Source: Euleptes europaea (Eukaryota; Chordata; Lepidosauria; Squamata; Sphaerodactylidae). Taken from it: 64,000 nucleotides of DNA. The notes under the pieces were generated by a model. The model was given only the letters and a program-made list of their open reading frames with translations. It had not been told where the DNA came from and did not search any database. Of the stretch, positions 22,311 to 33,279 are shown piece by piece (within the stretch, counting starts at the first letter, position 1; the number at the start of each line of letters is the position of its first letter). Position numbers and translations under genes: made by a program. The DNA lies in assembly GCF_029931775.1 (NCBI RefSeq), contig NC_079316.1, forward strand, positions 68,264,064-68,328,063, in the 5' to 3' direction.

Positions 22311-23285
22311 TTGATTTATAGTTTATATTAAAACCATGAAAGAACATAACATCTTGTTTTGTATCTGCATTCTCAGCTCTATTGCTTGGAAACAGCATTA
22401 GGGATTATGGCACATTTTCAAATGCACTGCTCAGCAGGTCTGGGACATCAAAGGACTGCATTCTTTGACTAATTAATTTTGTTATAAAGTACAAGCTAGG
22501 ACGTGACATTTCATTGTTTAGCTTTTGGATCAGGTTCATGATGCAACTAAGACCTGTAGCACCATGTTCTGCAAGAAAGAGTTTACTGCCCTGATCTGGG
22601 AAACTGGAAGCCCAGTGGCAAATGATGGGCATGCTATTGTGCCTATAGTTCCTTTGGAAAGGCTGTCAGAGGGAGAACCAAATATGAAGACACATCAATT
22701 GTTGCATGAGTTACCCTGCCTCCTTTGGTGAATACATTCTTCTTTCTGTAGTAGCCAGTTTCGCAGTTGCTGCTTGTGAGCTGTGTGTAGGATAGTGTCA
22801 TTAGATAGGGATCTGAAAAAAAGGGGTTCGATTTGTTTTTGGCCCCATGGGTGGTTGTAGGGCCTCTAGAAGAGTTACTTGAAATAATATTTCTATGCTT
22901 TTCAAGAAACGTGCCCTACAATAGGTTTCTATAATCCAAAATTTCTCCCTTTACACACAATCTTATGCAAATAACACAGTTTTGTCTCATTTCCCCAGCT
23001 TTCAAATTTTTGTCCTTAATTTACAGAGCGTTTGTGGAGATTGCCAGTCCTATGCTGCTGACTTCTCTTTATATTTAGCAACCACATCCTATTCAAGAGT
23101 CATTTAACGTATTCCTCAGGTGTCTGCTCCCCAATAGATCTACCTCTGTTGGCTTCTGACATCCTTCCTCCACGTAATGCACAGTGGCATATTCTGCCAA
23201 ATTCAAATGTGCTGCTTTCAAGAACATTTTGGCTCTCCTTCCTCTCTTGGTACACATATGTGTATCTCCCCTCCCACAATCCCAC
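22311..23285. other. Intergenic, nothing recognised
   Basis: No exon or clear repeat seen. Confidence 0.4.
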
Positions 23286-23344
23286 CCTCCCAGGCTCCAC
23301 CCTCAAATCTCCAGTTATTTCCAAACCTGGAATGGGCAACCCTA
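23286..23344 (+). mobile_element. GGTTGCCA MITE, right-end fragment
   Basis: CAGGCTCCACCCTCAAATCT followed by CCAAACCTGGAATGGGCAACCCT is the right end of the second subfamily. Confidence 0.65.
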
Positions 23345-25212
23345 GGGAACGCCTAATGGAATAACAGCAACTGGCTGCCAGTCAAGCTGATATTAAAGAG
23401 ACAGCTAAAGGGAACAGTTAACAAGTTTGCAACCCTAATTCATCATCAAAAAGATTTTGAGGGGATTGGCCACACTCCTCATCCAGAAACAGCTATTGAA
23501 ATAAGCCTGATCCAATAGGAAGGCTTCTGCAGTTTTGTTGAGTTCTTGACCTTCCACTTATGGAAAAGGGCTTTAATCAGAGATTTAGGATCGTTTGATT
23601 ATGGCTTAGCAAAAGTCAATTAATTCACACGCACACAAGAATAAACAAAATCCTTTTTGTCTTAGTAAAAACAATGTTTACTTGCTAAAATTAGGGAAAA
23701 GGTTCACGGGAGGTTAAAACAACAAATTCTCTCTACATAGCTAAGTTCCCTAAACATGCCAGAAAGGTCCTAAGTTTAAGCATATGGCATTTCTAAAAGA
23801 TAGAAAGGTCCCATCTTCTCAGGATGAGATTCAAAAGGTAACTGGGTACTACTTTCTCTTTTACATAAAGGAAATAGGAAAGCAGTAAAATGCAGATTAC
23901 TTGTGTAGGTGACAATAAGCATGTATTCAATGAATCCCTCACTGACCATTAGCTAATTAACACATTGGAGATTACATCATCTTCTAGAACTGGTCAGCAT
24001 TCTATACAATCAATATTAACCCTTGTCTGTCTGACATGTAACGAAGCTCGCTACCTAATCCCCTACAAGTTTTCATTTACTTTTTTCCACAACACTGAGA
24101 CAGAGCTCTGTCGTCCTCCCATCAATAGTGTAAGTATAGGTACCGTTAATTAGTTGTCAGTTTTTATACTGATTTTTAATTGGGCCATCAGGGTTTTTCT
24201 TTTCTTTTTTTTTCTGTTTCATGAACCATCTTGGGTTTGCATGAGCGAAGAAAGGCAAAGGATTGCATTCACCTGCATTACATGAAGAAGCACAATATGT
24301 CTGTCTGCTTTTGTATGAGACCAAAGAGTAGTTAAAAGATCAGTGGAGTGAAGTAGTCAGATGGTTTGCAGTGCAGATGGTTTGAGTTATCTTATTGCAA
24401 AAGGCAAATATTAGAGGGAGAGGAAAATGTATTGAGAAAAGCTGCTGGTGAGACATCTAAATGGTTTTATTGCTCACTGTTTCCAAGCCATTCAAAATGG
24501 TAAGCGGAGGACTGTGCTTAACCACTTTCTTTATGAGAACTGTTACTGTTACCCACAAATCTGGAGCATTGCACACGTCTGCAGAGCCAAAACACACCAT
24601 TAATTTGTAGTTTATGAAATTTGTGGTCAACATTTTTTCATATATTTGTCAGAAGCTTGAGTTGTTGGACCCATAACAAGAAGCATTTGTTTGTTAGCGG
24701 GAAAAGTAATCGGGAAGATATTTCCAAAATCCTTGATAGTTTACATATTACTCAAGCTGGCTTCACAATTTGTTAAACATAGTTTGCAATCTTCTTATTA
24801 GAAGAAGAGTTACAAGCTGCTGCTCACAGTCTGCCTTCCCACCACAGCGATGCTCAACACTTGTGTTTATGTAAATATGAAACCAGCAATTATACAAAGT
24901 TGCTTATGCTTTTCTGTAAAGCATAAAGCAGTGTAAGTTTAAGAAATCTTGATGCCTAGGCTTTCCTAATTTGAATCAGAAGACACAAGTTACCTCAGTC
25001 TGCACACTAGAAGCCCTCTACGTTCTGATGGCAGAAAGCCATTGTGTTATACAGCACATAGGGCATTGGAACTTGAACCTGGGGCACGAAGGAGATTTCT
25101 CCAATGCTGAAAGCCCTACATCGTATTGGAGTTCACTGTTCAGACTTTGAAACGTTAGTTTTACAATCTTTTCCTCTGCAGTGTTGATAGGAAGGGCCAA
25201 ACACAACAGTGA
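23345..25212. other. Intergenic, nothing firmly recognised
   Basis: About 1.9 kb of AT-rich DNA. A phrase near 24225 (CCATCTTGGGTTTGCATGAGC) loosely resembles an L2 tail. No exon found. Confidence 0.4.
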
Positions 25213-25516
25213 GACCCAGCATGGTGTAGTGGTTAAGAGCGGTGGTTTGGAGCGGTGGACTCTAATCGGGATCAAACCGGGTTTGATTCCCCACTCCTCC
25301 ACATAAGCGGCGGACGCTAATCTTGTGAACTGTGTTGGTTTCCCAACTCCTACACATGAACCCAGTTGGGTGACCTAGTCACAGCTCTCTTCGAGCTCTC
25401 TCAGTCCCACCTACCTCACAGGGTGTCTGATGCAGGGAGGGGAAGGGAAGGTGATTTTAAGCTGGTTTGAGCCTCCTTTAAGTGGTGGAGAAAGTTGGCA
25501 TATAAAAACCAACTCT
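25213..25516 (+). mobile_element. tRNA-derived SINE, long form
   Basis: Head CCAGCATGGTGTAGTGGTTA (A box) and CCGGGTTTGATTCCCC (B box), duplicated ACTCCTCCACAT module, body with GGTGACCTAGTCACAGC, ending GGCATATAAAAACCAACTC, the usual end of this family, next to a (TTTC)n tract. Confidence 0.85.
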
Positions 25517-25584
<68 letters not shown>

Positions 25585-25590
25585 TTTCTT
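25514..25590 (+). repeat. (TTTC)n microsatellite
   Basis: About 17 TTTC units directly after a SINE tail, presumably grown from it. The K/E/R-rich open frames here are artefacts of the repeat. Confidence 0.95.
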
Positions 25591-25720
25591 ATATCCCGCT
25601 CTCCCTGGCATATTGAAGTGACAGGACCATATGATCTGAGGAGTTGGATGGACATTGTCTGTGTACAGACTGTGTACAGACAATGTGCCACAAAGTTGCT
25701 CCCTTAGCATCTCTGTAGAG

Positions 25721-25902
25721 CAGGCTTGTCCAAACTGCGGCCCAACACAAAATCGTAAACTTACTTAAAACATTATGAATCAGCTATCGTTAGTGTCAGT
25801 GTATTTTATGTGCGGCCCAAGTTAGTGTATTTTATGTGCGTCCCAAGACAATTCTTCTTCTTCCAGTGTGGCCCAGGGAAGCCAAAAGATTGGACACCCC
25901 TG
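25721..25902 (-). mobile_element. hAT non-autonomous transposon with 8-bp target copy
   Basis: Ends CAGGCTTGTCCAA and TTGGACACCCCTG are inverted, and the 8-bp direct repeat CTGTAGAG flanks both sides (25713-25720, 25903-25910), the hallmark of hAT insertion. Read on the minus strand it runs CAGGGGTGTCCAATCTTTTG then GCTTCCCTGGGCCACACTGG, a sequence I know from a hAT MITE common in mammalian genomes. A 26-bp internal piece (AGTGTATTTTATGTGCG) is repeated. Confidence 0.85.
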
Positions 25903-25910
25903 CTGTAGAG

Positions 25911-26595
25911 GAATTGTTGATCCTGTTTCTTTCGTGTTGTCTACAGAAAATATAGTTGTAGGTAAGTGTACATAGGATTTCCTTCCTATTTATCACTTCA
26001 GTGCCAAACAAGACTTTCAAAAACAGCTTGTTAAAATTTACGTATGCTCCAGTACTAGTGAGCTTGCACAGCCATCTCACTTTGGCCTGCTATAGTCGGC
26101 CTCTTCTGTGGTTACAGATATAGGGCTAGGGTGGGCTCAGCTTGGGAATCATGTGGTTTATAGAGCTATTATCTGTGACAACATCTGGTACCCCAAAAGT
26201 CCCACGTGCAAGAAACCTTGGAACGTTTCCCTTAATATTAAAACCAACCCAAATCATTTCTTTTAATAGCAGTACTGAAGTCCCTAGCCTTTCTCAAAGA
26301 TTAGACACAGTCACAGACTCAAATCTTATTTGCAAGTTGGGGTTCCATGTGTGCAGATATTTTTAGGATTGGAGACGATGAGTCTGGCCAACCTTTGGCT
26401 CCTCTCCAGATCAAAGTAGTGAGATCTGAGGATAGAGTTTCTGTATTCTCAGAGACCCAATTACTCTACAGAAGAGAATATTCTATCGGGAAGAGAGTTG
26501 CCTGGACATTCTGGACACCAGCATACAGGAAGGAATTGTAATTCCTGCAAAAACACAACCATTATAACAAATGTTTTCATTGAGATTACATTATT
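25911..26595. other. Intergenic, nothing recognised
   Basis: No exon or clear repeat seen. Confidence 0.4.
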
Positions 26596-26843
26596 GAGAG
26601 CCAGTGTGGTATAGTGGTTAAGAGCAGCGGACTCTAACCTGGAGAACCGGGTTTGATTCCCCACTCCTCCACATGAAGTCTGCTGGGTGACTTTGGCTAG
26701 TCACAGTTCCCTCAGAACTCTCTCAGCTCCATCTACCTCACAAGGTGCCTGCCATGGGGAGGGGAAGGTGATTATAAGCTGCTTTGAGATGCCTTCAAGG
26801 TAGAGAAAAGCAGGGTATAAAAACCAACTCCACCTCCTTCTTC
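26596..26843 (+). mobile_element. tRNA-derived SINE, short form
   Basis: GAGAGCCAGTGTGGTATAGT head, CCGGGTTTGATTCCCC B-box region, GTATAAAAACCAACTCC end. Single-module form. Confidence 0.85.
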
Positions 26844-27106
26844 TATATTATTGATGCCCAATATTAGCCACCCCCCTGATAGGGTAATCAGGTCAGAGAT
26901 GAGACTCTTGTAAGATGTAGGAAAACGGATAGCGACAAGCAAGCAAAATACAAGGGACAGCAGGAGAATTTCCTTCTCCAACACTTGTACTCAAAATAGC
27001 ATCTTTGTCTGAAATTCTTCGCACACTTACCTGTTAGTAATCCCTGTTGCACACAATGAAACTTCTCAGTAAACATAGGTTTGCACTGTCAGTGTCACAA
27101 CACTGT

Positions 27107-27336
27107 AGGGTTGCCAAGCTCCAGGTCCTAGCTGGAGATCTCCCACTATTACAAGTGATCTCCAGCGATCGAGATCAGCTCACCTGGAGAAAATGGCCGC
27201 TTTGACAATTCGACTCAATGGCATTACTCAATGGCAATTCAATGGCATTGAAGTCCCTCCCTTCTACAAACCCCACCCTCCTCAGGATTCGCCCCAAAAA
27301 CCTCCCGCCAGTGGAGAAGAGGGACCTGCTAACCCC
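27107..27336 (+). mobile_element. GGTTGCCA MITE with internal repeat
   Basis: Starts AGGGTTGCCAAGCTCCAGGT, ends GGGACCTGCTAACCCC. Around 27215-27250 the phrase CAATGGCATT is repeated with a small insertion, making this copy longer than usual. Confidence 0.8.
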
Positions 27337-27399
27337 ACAACATTGTATATTATAGTATTCCTGGATACATCGTGTATTTGCAAATGGACATCCCATCGT

Positions 27400-28076
27400 T
27401 ACCTGTGGAAGTTGAAAACATGGCCACAGAACTTACCACAGGCCTCCTTTGCGGCTGCAAGGTGTAGCGCCAACCCAGAAATGAAGTCCGGGCAGCCAGG
27501 CAAGGACTTCCCAGCTGCTTCCGGCCTGCTTGCATGCTGGCCAAGCTGGGTCGGCCCTCCTCCTGGCTGCAGTCTATCGTGGGCTTTGTGAGGCAGGCTT
27601 CCTCCAAAGGGGCAGGGGGCTGGAGCATGACATTGGCTCCTGGCTGCATCACCCTAGCCCTCCCTTTATAAACCTCCACTGCCCAGTTTCCAGCCTTGTT
27701 GTTTGGATGCGACGAACCCACCCTCCCTCTCTATGTTTAAGTGTTTACCTGTTATGCTTCTTTGTCACAGCTTGTGGTGGTTTCGGCATTGGGCCGGATC
27801 CATTTATGGGAGGGGGCTGCACCTACATGCCCACCCCCTGTTTTTGGGGACCCCCATAAGGGTTCTTGGGGGGGATCAAGTCCTACAATGGATGCCCAGC
27901 TCGGGGGGGCTGTCACATGGCTCCGCTCCCAGGTGGCAAGAGTACCACTTAGAGGTCTGTGCCTATGTGGAACCACTTGCTCGCCGCTCCGGATTTTTCC
28001 CCAGCATTCACGTTCCATTGGCCGACAGGGTGCCCTATGCATTGCCAATTCTCCATCTGCTGTAATCTATAAATAA
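27400..28076. other. GC-rich block, unidentified
   Basis: About 670 bp clearly richer in GC than its flanks, with overlapping chance frames on both strands. A TATA-like CCCTTTATAAACC lies near 27663. It could be a solo LTR fossil or another old element, but ends and target copies could not be found, so the family is left open. Confidence 0.25.
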
Positions 28077-28281
28077 GATTGCCAGGTCCCTCTTTGGCAC
28101 CGGCGGGAGATTTTGGGGGTGAAGCCTGAGGAGGGCGAGGTTTGGGGAGGGGAGAGACTTCAATGCCATAGAGTTCAATTGCCAAAGCGGCCATTTTCTC
28201 CAGGTGAACTGATCTCTATCGGCTGGTGATCAGTTGTAATAGCAGGAGATCTCCAACTAGTACCTGGAGGTTGGCAACCCT
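28077..28281 (-). mobile_element. GGTTGCCA MITE
   Basis: Starts GATTGCCAGGTCCCTCTTTG, ends CTGGAGGTTGGCAACCCT. Confidence 0.85.
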
Positions 28282-28651
28282 ATCAATAAAGCTGTGGCCA
28301 CTGAAAACCAATTCTTGTTTTTGTGTATTCCTTTCACACCTATTTCTGCTGTGGTGCTGCTCTTGCCCTTAGGACCACAAAGAGCCCTCTCTATTTGTTT
28401 GCACTTACGGTGCTGTGGATTGCTGCCTATGTCTCCAGTTTTAAGAGCTCTTATGAAAGCAGTAAGTAATGTTGGGTATCCATGACTATGTGAATCTATA
28501 GCATGGAAGATATCCCAGCATCCTTCCCTCACAGTTCTTTAGAATGTGCAAATATCTAACAGTTTTAATATTGTTGGAGGCTTTCACGGTCAGAGTTCAT
28601 TGGTTCTTGTAGGTTATCCGGGCTGTGTAACCGTGGTCTTGGTATTTTCTT

Positions 28652-28685
28652 TCCTGACGTTTCGCCAGCAGGCATCTTCAGAGGA
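28652..28685 (-). ncRNA. Hammerhead ribozyme-like motif, left arm
   Basis: Minus strand: TCCT, CTGAAGA, GCC-TGCT-GGC as a compact stem II (after one unpaired T), GAA, ACGT, C, AGGA. The CTGANGA and GAA boxes, the GTC triplet and a TCCT/AGGA stem I match the hammerhead layout; stem III would be the self-complementary ACGT, workable only in a minimal or dimeric form. Confidence 0.45.
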
Positions 28686-28722
28686 GTAACACTGAAGGAC
28701 AGTCTCTGTCCTTCAGTGTTAC

Positions 28723-28765
28723 TCCTCTGAAGATGCCTGCCACAGCTGCTGGCGAAACGTCAGGA
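28723..28765 (+). ncRNA. Hammerhead ribozyme-like motif, right arm
   Basis: Same layout on the plus strand: TCCT (28723-28726), CTGAAGA (28727-28733), stem II closed by GCC/GGC with a longer loop, GAA (28754-28756), ACGT, C at 28761 as the putative cleavage base, then AGGA. Confidence 0.45.
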
Positions 28766-28816
28766 AAGAAAATACCAAGACCACGGTTACACAGCCCGGA
28801 TAACCTACAAGAACCA

Positions 28817-29364
28817 ATCTAACAGTCTTATTTACAATGAAAGTTACAAGATACGGGTTCCCCAAAGAAATGAAATAATCTTGGAATGGTCATTTCCAGA
28901 TAGTTTAGAATTTTTGTCAATGTACTGAAGTCACACCATGGGAGGGTAAAAGAACCTTTCTTTAAATAAAAGTCTTCCTGCCTCCTGAAAACAGATTCCC
29001 TGACACTGCTAGCAGTTTGCTTTTATTACTAGAAAATGATGACATGGGGGTATAAATAGTATCAGAGGCAACCTAGCAATGCAAATGTTACCCAAGTTCA
29101 TTAGGAGAAGTGGCTCGGATTGTTGTGTTTGTCTGAAGCGGGATAGTGTGTGCCGTCTGGGGCAGCAGAAGCTGGCTCCATCGACTTCCTTCCCCACAAG
29201 GCAAGAGGAGGACCCACTGTGGGCTGCTTTCCTTCACGACCACGTGCTCCAATTAGATGGTGTGATCATATGGTTGAGTAACTATTCTTAATCACCAAGG
29301 CACACCAAATTTAGATCCTGGTTTGAAAAATTGGTTTTGTGTCCTATCTAAATGCAGAATATGT
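28817..29364. other. Intergenic, nothing recognised
   Basis: No exon or clear repeat seen. Confidence 0.4.
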
Positions 29365-29571
29365 AGGGTTGCCAACCTCCAGGTAGTAGCTGGAGATCTC
29401 CTACTATTACAATTGATCTCCAGCTGCTAGAGATCAGTTCACCTGGAGAAAATGGCCACTTTGGCCATTGGACTCTATGGCATTAAAGTCCCTCCCCTCC
29501 CCAAACCCTGCCCTCCTCAGGCTTTGCCCCAAATACCTCCCGCCGGTGGTGAAGAGGGACCTGGCAACCCT
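29365..29571 (+). mobile_element. GGTTGCCA MITE, full length
   Basis: Starts AGGGTTGCCAACCTCCAGGT, ends GAGGGACCTGGCAACCCT, with TA on both flanks. One of the cleanest copies. Confidence 0.9.
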
Positions 29572-29773
29572 AAGTATATGGCTGTTAACAACCATACCTA
29601 GTGCATTCTCTGCACATACAATTACCCTTGTTTTCTACAGGAAGGTGGCTTTCTCCTTCCTTCTTTCTTGTCTTTGCCTTCATTAGTACAGTTCTGAACG
29701 TACAGCCTTGTGCTCAATCCATCCAGCCAGACTATTAAACTCTTGTTTATATACTAAACAGCCCCATAAACAG

Positions 29774-29819
29774 GCTTGGAACAGGGTTGGTTGTGTGTGG
29801 GCAGCACTTTTGCTAGCAG
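29774..29819 (+). repeat. 46-bp insert copied from (or shared with) 32160-32205
   Basis: Forty-six bases from GCTTGGAACAGGGTTGGTTG to TTTTGCTAGCAG are identical to 32160-32205. The insert is flanked by the 14-bp direct repeat CAGCCCCATAAACA at 29759-29772 and 29817-29830. Confidence 0.8.
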
Positions 29820-29877
29820 CCCCATAAACAACCAAAATGGCTACAGGTGACCTTAAACATTCTTCTGTCTGTATCAA

Positions 29878-29966
29878 CAGTGCCATCCTATGCAAAGTTG
29901 CACCCTTCTATGCCCATTGACGTTAATGGGCTCGGAACGGTGTAGCTCTACTTAGGATGGTGCTGT
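29878..29966 (+). mobile_element. Small MITE (CAATCCTATGC family)
   Basis: Ends GTGCCATCCTATGCA and ACTTAGGATGGTGCTGT are inverted; the middle GCCCATTGACGTTAATGGGC is a near-palindrome. Same family as 43166-43258, 43663-43765 and 61105-61175. Confidence 0.65.
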
Positions 29967-31177
29967 AAATCCACTTATCCATGTGTGGATCCCACATATC
30001 TGGAGAAATATCCCATAGAATTAGCACCCCTTCACAGGTAGTTCGGATAACATGCAAAGGCTCTTGCCAGTTCTGTATGAAAGAACCATGTGATCAGTTT
30101 ATGTGGTTGGTTATGAGATGTTTCAATACTTAAGCAACTTATGCAATTGGGAGCTTTAAAGGATGCCTAAGACTTGCCCACACTAGAGTGCCCCATTACA
30201 TTCCAAACATTCTGGAGCACGGAGTAGTATTGATCCACACCATCCCTTCCATTGCTTAATCCAGGGTAGGACTATTTCTGTGGGCAGTTATTACAGTTTT
30301 ATGCAGCAGTGCTTCTCCTCCAGTCATTACCCAAATAAATGCATGTTGCTTTTAGTTATTGTCTCATTCCTAAATAGTATTATTCTCATTCTGCAAATTG
30401 AAAATTGGGTCTCAATGAGTTTCACACAGAGTTGCCACCATTTTTGACTTTCTTTGCTCCTATGGCTTTTGCAGCAGCCTGAGGTGTAAAAGGAAAGCTC
30501 ATGATTAAAGATTTTCCCAGCATAGTAATGAGATTCCCCCCCCCGTGTTACCCGAAATGCTCCTTTAAATGGGGAAATTAGCTGAGCAATCGGTAACTAT
30601 AATATTTTTTTATATAGCGAGATGCAGCCTATGTATACCAAAGCCCATTTAAGTGACCTTAGAATAATGACAGAGGCAAAAGGATTCCAAATTAAGAGAG
30701 TTTATGTCTTTCAGGCATTCAATGTTGCAAACACAAACATACAGAGAGTCTAAGAATCAAAAGGGAGGAGTAGAGAGACTTTTGCCATGTGGCAGGTATT
30801 GATGAGGGGGTAATACTGCACCTTTCCTGTAGAGATGTCCTGAGTTCCATGCAGCTAGAGGAGGGGGAAGGGGTATGGATTTCCGGGACTTAACCGGCGG
30901 GGCTGGAAAGCTGGGTGGTCTGGCATTGCTACCCAGACCGGCATAGTGACAGTCAGTATGGAAGAGGAGACCTAAGGAGAGTGATCGTATGGACTTTCAG
31001 GAGACCTCAGATATACTGTTTGCTGGGGGGGAGGAAGGTGATTGGATTACCCTGCGTGGTTCCCAGGTGACAACAGGTGACAAAGGGCCTTAATGGTCGG
31101 CTGCCTGGGTGGGGTGGTGACAATTTGGAAATCTATTCTAAATCCAGTGACTTGCGCAACACTGAAAGGGTCAAGAG
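29967..31177. other. Intergenic, nothing recognised
   Basis: No exon or clear repeat. The part after 30830 is GC-richer. Confidence 0.35.
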
Positions 31178-31594
31178 TTGCTTGAAGATGGGATTAATGA
31201 TTGTTGCATTGCTGGAGGAACGACTCATCGTTGGTCTTCTGATGGGCTAGCAATCATGCTGATGAAGAAGGCGGGGGAAGGTCTGCGTACGTGCCTGGAC
31301 ATGCCTCGCAAAATGACAGCCTTCTTGAGACTGGGTCAGAGGAAAATGGCTTTTATCTGGTTCTCTCCGAGAGGCTTCTCCATCTGTGCTTCCTCACTGG
31401 CTGTTGCCTTCCCCATTGCGTTTGGGGCTTGGCGCACTTATAGAACAGTGGTGGCACGCATCTGTTTGGGTTGCCATGACCAGTCCTGGAGATTAGCAGC
31501 CCCATTTCGTAACACCCGCTTCATTTGCACATGTCAAGCTATTATCAAATACATGGGATCAAAAGCAGTCAAATGTGGCAAATGGCAGTCCTAA
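31178..31594 (+). other. Unrecognised 138-codon open frame
   Basis: An ATG-started frame of 138 codons (MLEDGINDCCIAGGTTHRW...) stands in a non-repetitive-looking region. Many Cys, Arg and Met residues, no domain or signal that I recognise, no flanking splice sites in register with TACC2. It may be chance or a piece of an unknown element. Confidence 0.2.
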
Positions 31595-32044
31595 TTACAG
31601 AGAGTCAGAAGTTTTAATAATGCATCCAGCTCTGGGAAGCCTTCCGTCCAGCAAGCCTGCCCCACTCACCTGCATGCTGCGTTAGGGGCAGCTCAGTCTG
31701 CCTCCCTGTGGCCCCTAAGAGTAGTTCTCAAAGGCACAGGAGCCACTCCAGATTGAGGGAGTTGGCAACTCTCTTCCTTGGACCTCTTCCTGATTTCCTG
31801 TTCAATGAAGTCTGGGATGTTCTGCATTTCTGTCCCTGTCTGTCTGTTTGTGAGTAGATGAGACCTGTTCCATGCCCTTCCTTGCCCCATCTCCTCCTCT
31901 TCCTTCCCATCTGTGATGTCCCCTTAGGGATTACTGAGATAATCTCCCCTACATGCAGCGGAGGGGGCGAGCTCTGGCTCATATGGTGTGCAGTGACGTC
32001 AGGGCTGCAGTGGAGTGTCTCATGGCATGTCTCCTTTGCATCTG

Positions 32045-32110
32045 CTGTTTTGGCCCAGTGGTTAGGATGCTGGTCTTGGGTGAGGGGGGTTGTGGGTTGA
32101 AGCCCAGCCT
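32045..32110 (+). repeat. tRNA-like sequence, SINE or tRNA relic
   Basis: GGCCCAGTGGTTAGGATGCT resembles the 5' half of tRNA-Glu (A box), and GTGGGTTGAAGCCCAGCC resembles a degenerate B box at the right distance. The anticodon arm does not fold well and there is no 3' acceptor match, so it is not a working tRNA gene. Confidence 0.35.
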
Positions 32111-32616
32111 CTGTCATTTTTCTCTTTTTTGATTTATTTTCAGGGGATCAGGGTGTAAAGCTTGGAACAGGGTTGGTTGTGTGTGGGCAGCACTTTTGCT
32201 AGCAGTATAAGCCTTGCTAGGGCAGGGGTGGGCTTCCTGTCTGCCACATGGGTGCCCTCCCCCATGGGCCTCATGCCTCCCTGGGAGGTGAGCTGTTGCC
32301 GGGTTTTTCCTCCCTTCTGCTGGTTCTCAGAGCGAGGGAGGGGGGGAAGTGGTGTTGAGAGCAGGCAGTAATTGCCTGTGCCTGTGTGGGCCATTCAAAG
32401 GGGCACCCCTGCATGAATGGTAGGCATTACCAGGGTAGCTTTGGACTCGGCCATGCAGATGGAAGCCAGGTTCCTGTCCTCAAACACTGTTTCAAGACAT
32501 AATATTTGGCTTTAGCACTGGGACATGGAATTGCATTACTAAGCCAACCTTTTCAGGTGAGATGTTTTTGAGGAGACTCTCAGAGAAGCATTGATGGAGG
32601 CAGCTCTCCTGCCCCT

Positions 32617-32822
32617 AGGGTTGCCAGGTCCCTCTTCACCACCGGTGGGAGGTTTTTGGGGAGGGCCCGGGGAGGGCGGGGTTTGGGGAGGGGAGGGACT
32701 TCAATGCCATAGAGGCCAATTGCCCAAGCAGCCATTTTCTCCAGGTCATCTGATCTCTATCGGCTGGAGATCAGTTGTAATAGCAGGATATCTCCAGTGA
32801 GTACCTGGAGGTTGGCAACCCT
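32617..32822 (-). mobile_element. GGTTGCCA MITE, full length
   Basis: Starts AGGGTTGCCAGGTCCCTCTT, ends TGGAGGTTGGCAACCCT with TA flanks. Confidence 0.9.
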
Positions 32823-33279
32823 AGCCTTCACATATCTTTTGTGGAAAGCAACTAATTGGCCCATATGAAAGACTGAGGAATGTGTGGCACTAGCCAAAGA
32901 TTCGAAGCATTTTCAGTGTTATTGCTCTCATATTTTTTTAATGCTTTAACAGAATATCATTAACAAGCTTTTGGTATGGTTAAGTCAAATGATTTGGACT
33001 GAGTATAAAATGTCTCCTAACCAGCAATACAGACTCCAGATTGAGATTAGTGCTCCTTTTCTTTCACAGGCTTGCCAAAGTAAGCCCTACAGGCCTTATT
33101 GGACTGCTTGGGACAACCAATAGGGACTGAACTGCCACTGCAAAGTCCGCACAAAATCCTGAGCCATAATGAGTGCTATAAAGCCAATGCTTTTATTTGG
33201 GGTATGGGAACGGTTTTGGCAGTGATTACTACTGCATACCTCAGCACTGGCCTCTTTTCCCCTGCCTTATAAATTAGTA
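32823..33279. other. Intergenic, nothing recognised
   Basis: No exon or clear repeat seen. Confidence 0.4.

Larger units (their letters stand above)
28575..28816. repeat. Palindromic repeat, probable Penelope-like remnant
   Basis: Two arms of about 105-110 bp meet near 28707: TGGTTCTTGTAGGTTATCCG (left) answers CGGATAACCTACAAGAACCA (right). The right arm has 9 extra bases (GCCACAGCT-like). Each arm carries a hammerhead-like core (see 28652-28685 and 28723-28765), and inverted arms are common in Penelope-like elements, which is why this family is proposed. No coding region is visible. Confidence 0.6.

Noticed and set aside
25213-25300. tRNA genes at SINE heads (also 26596, 48022, 52056)
   Set aside because: A and B boxes are present but the cloverleaf is not, and each is followed by the SINE body.
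25411-25710. Lys/Glu/Arg-rich open frames on the minus strand
   Set aside because: They are only a translation of the (TTTC)n microsatellite.
27400-28076. Solo LTR
   Set aside because: GC-rich and with a TATA-like motif, but no defined ends, target copy or partner; kept only as an unidentified block.
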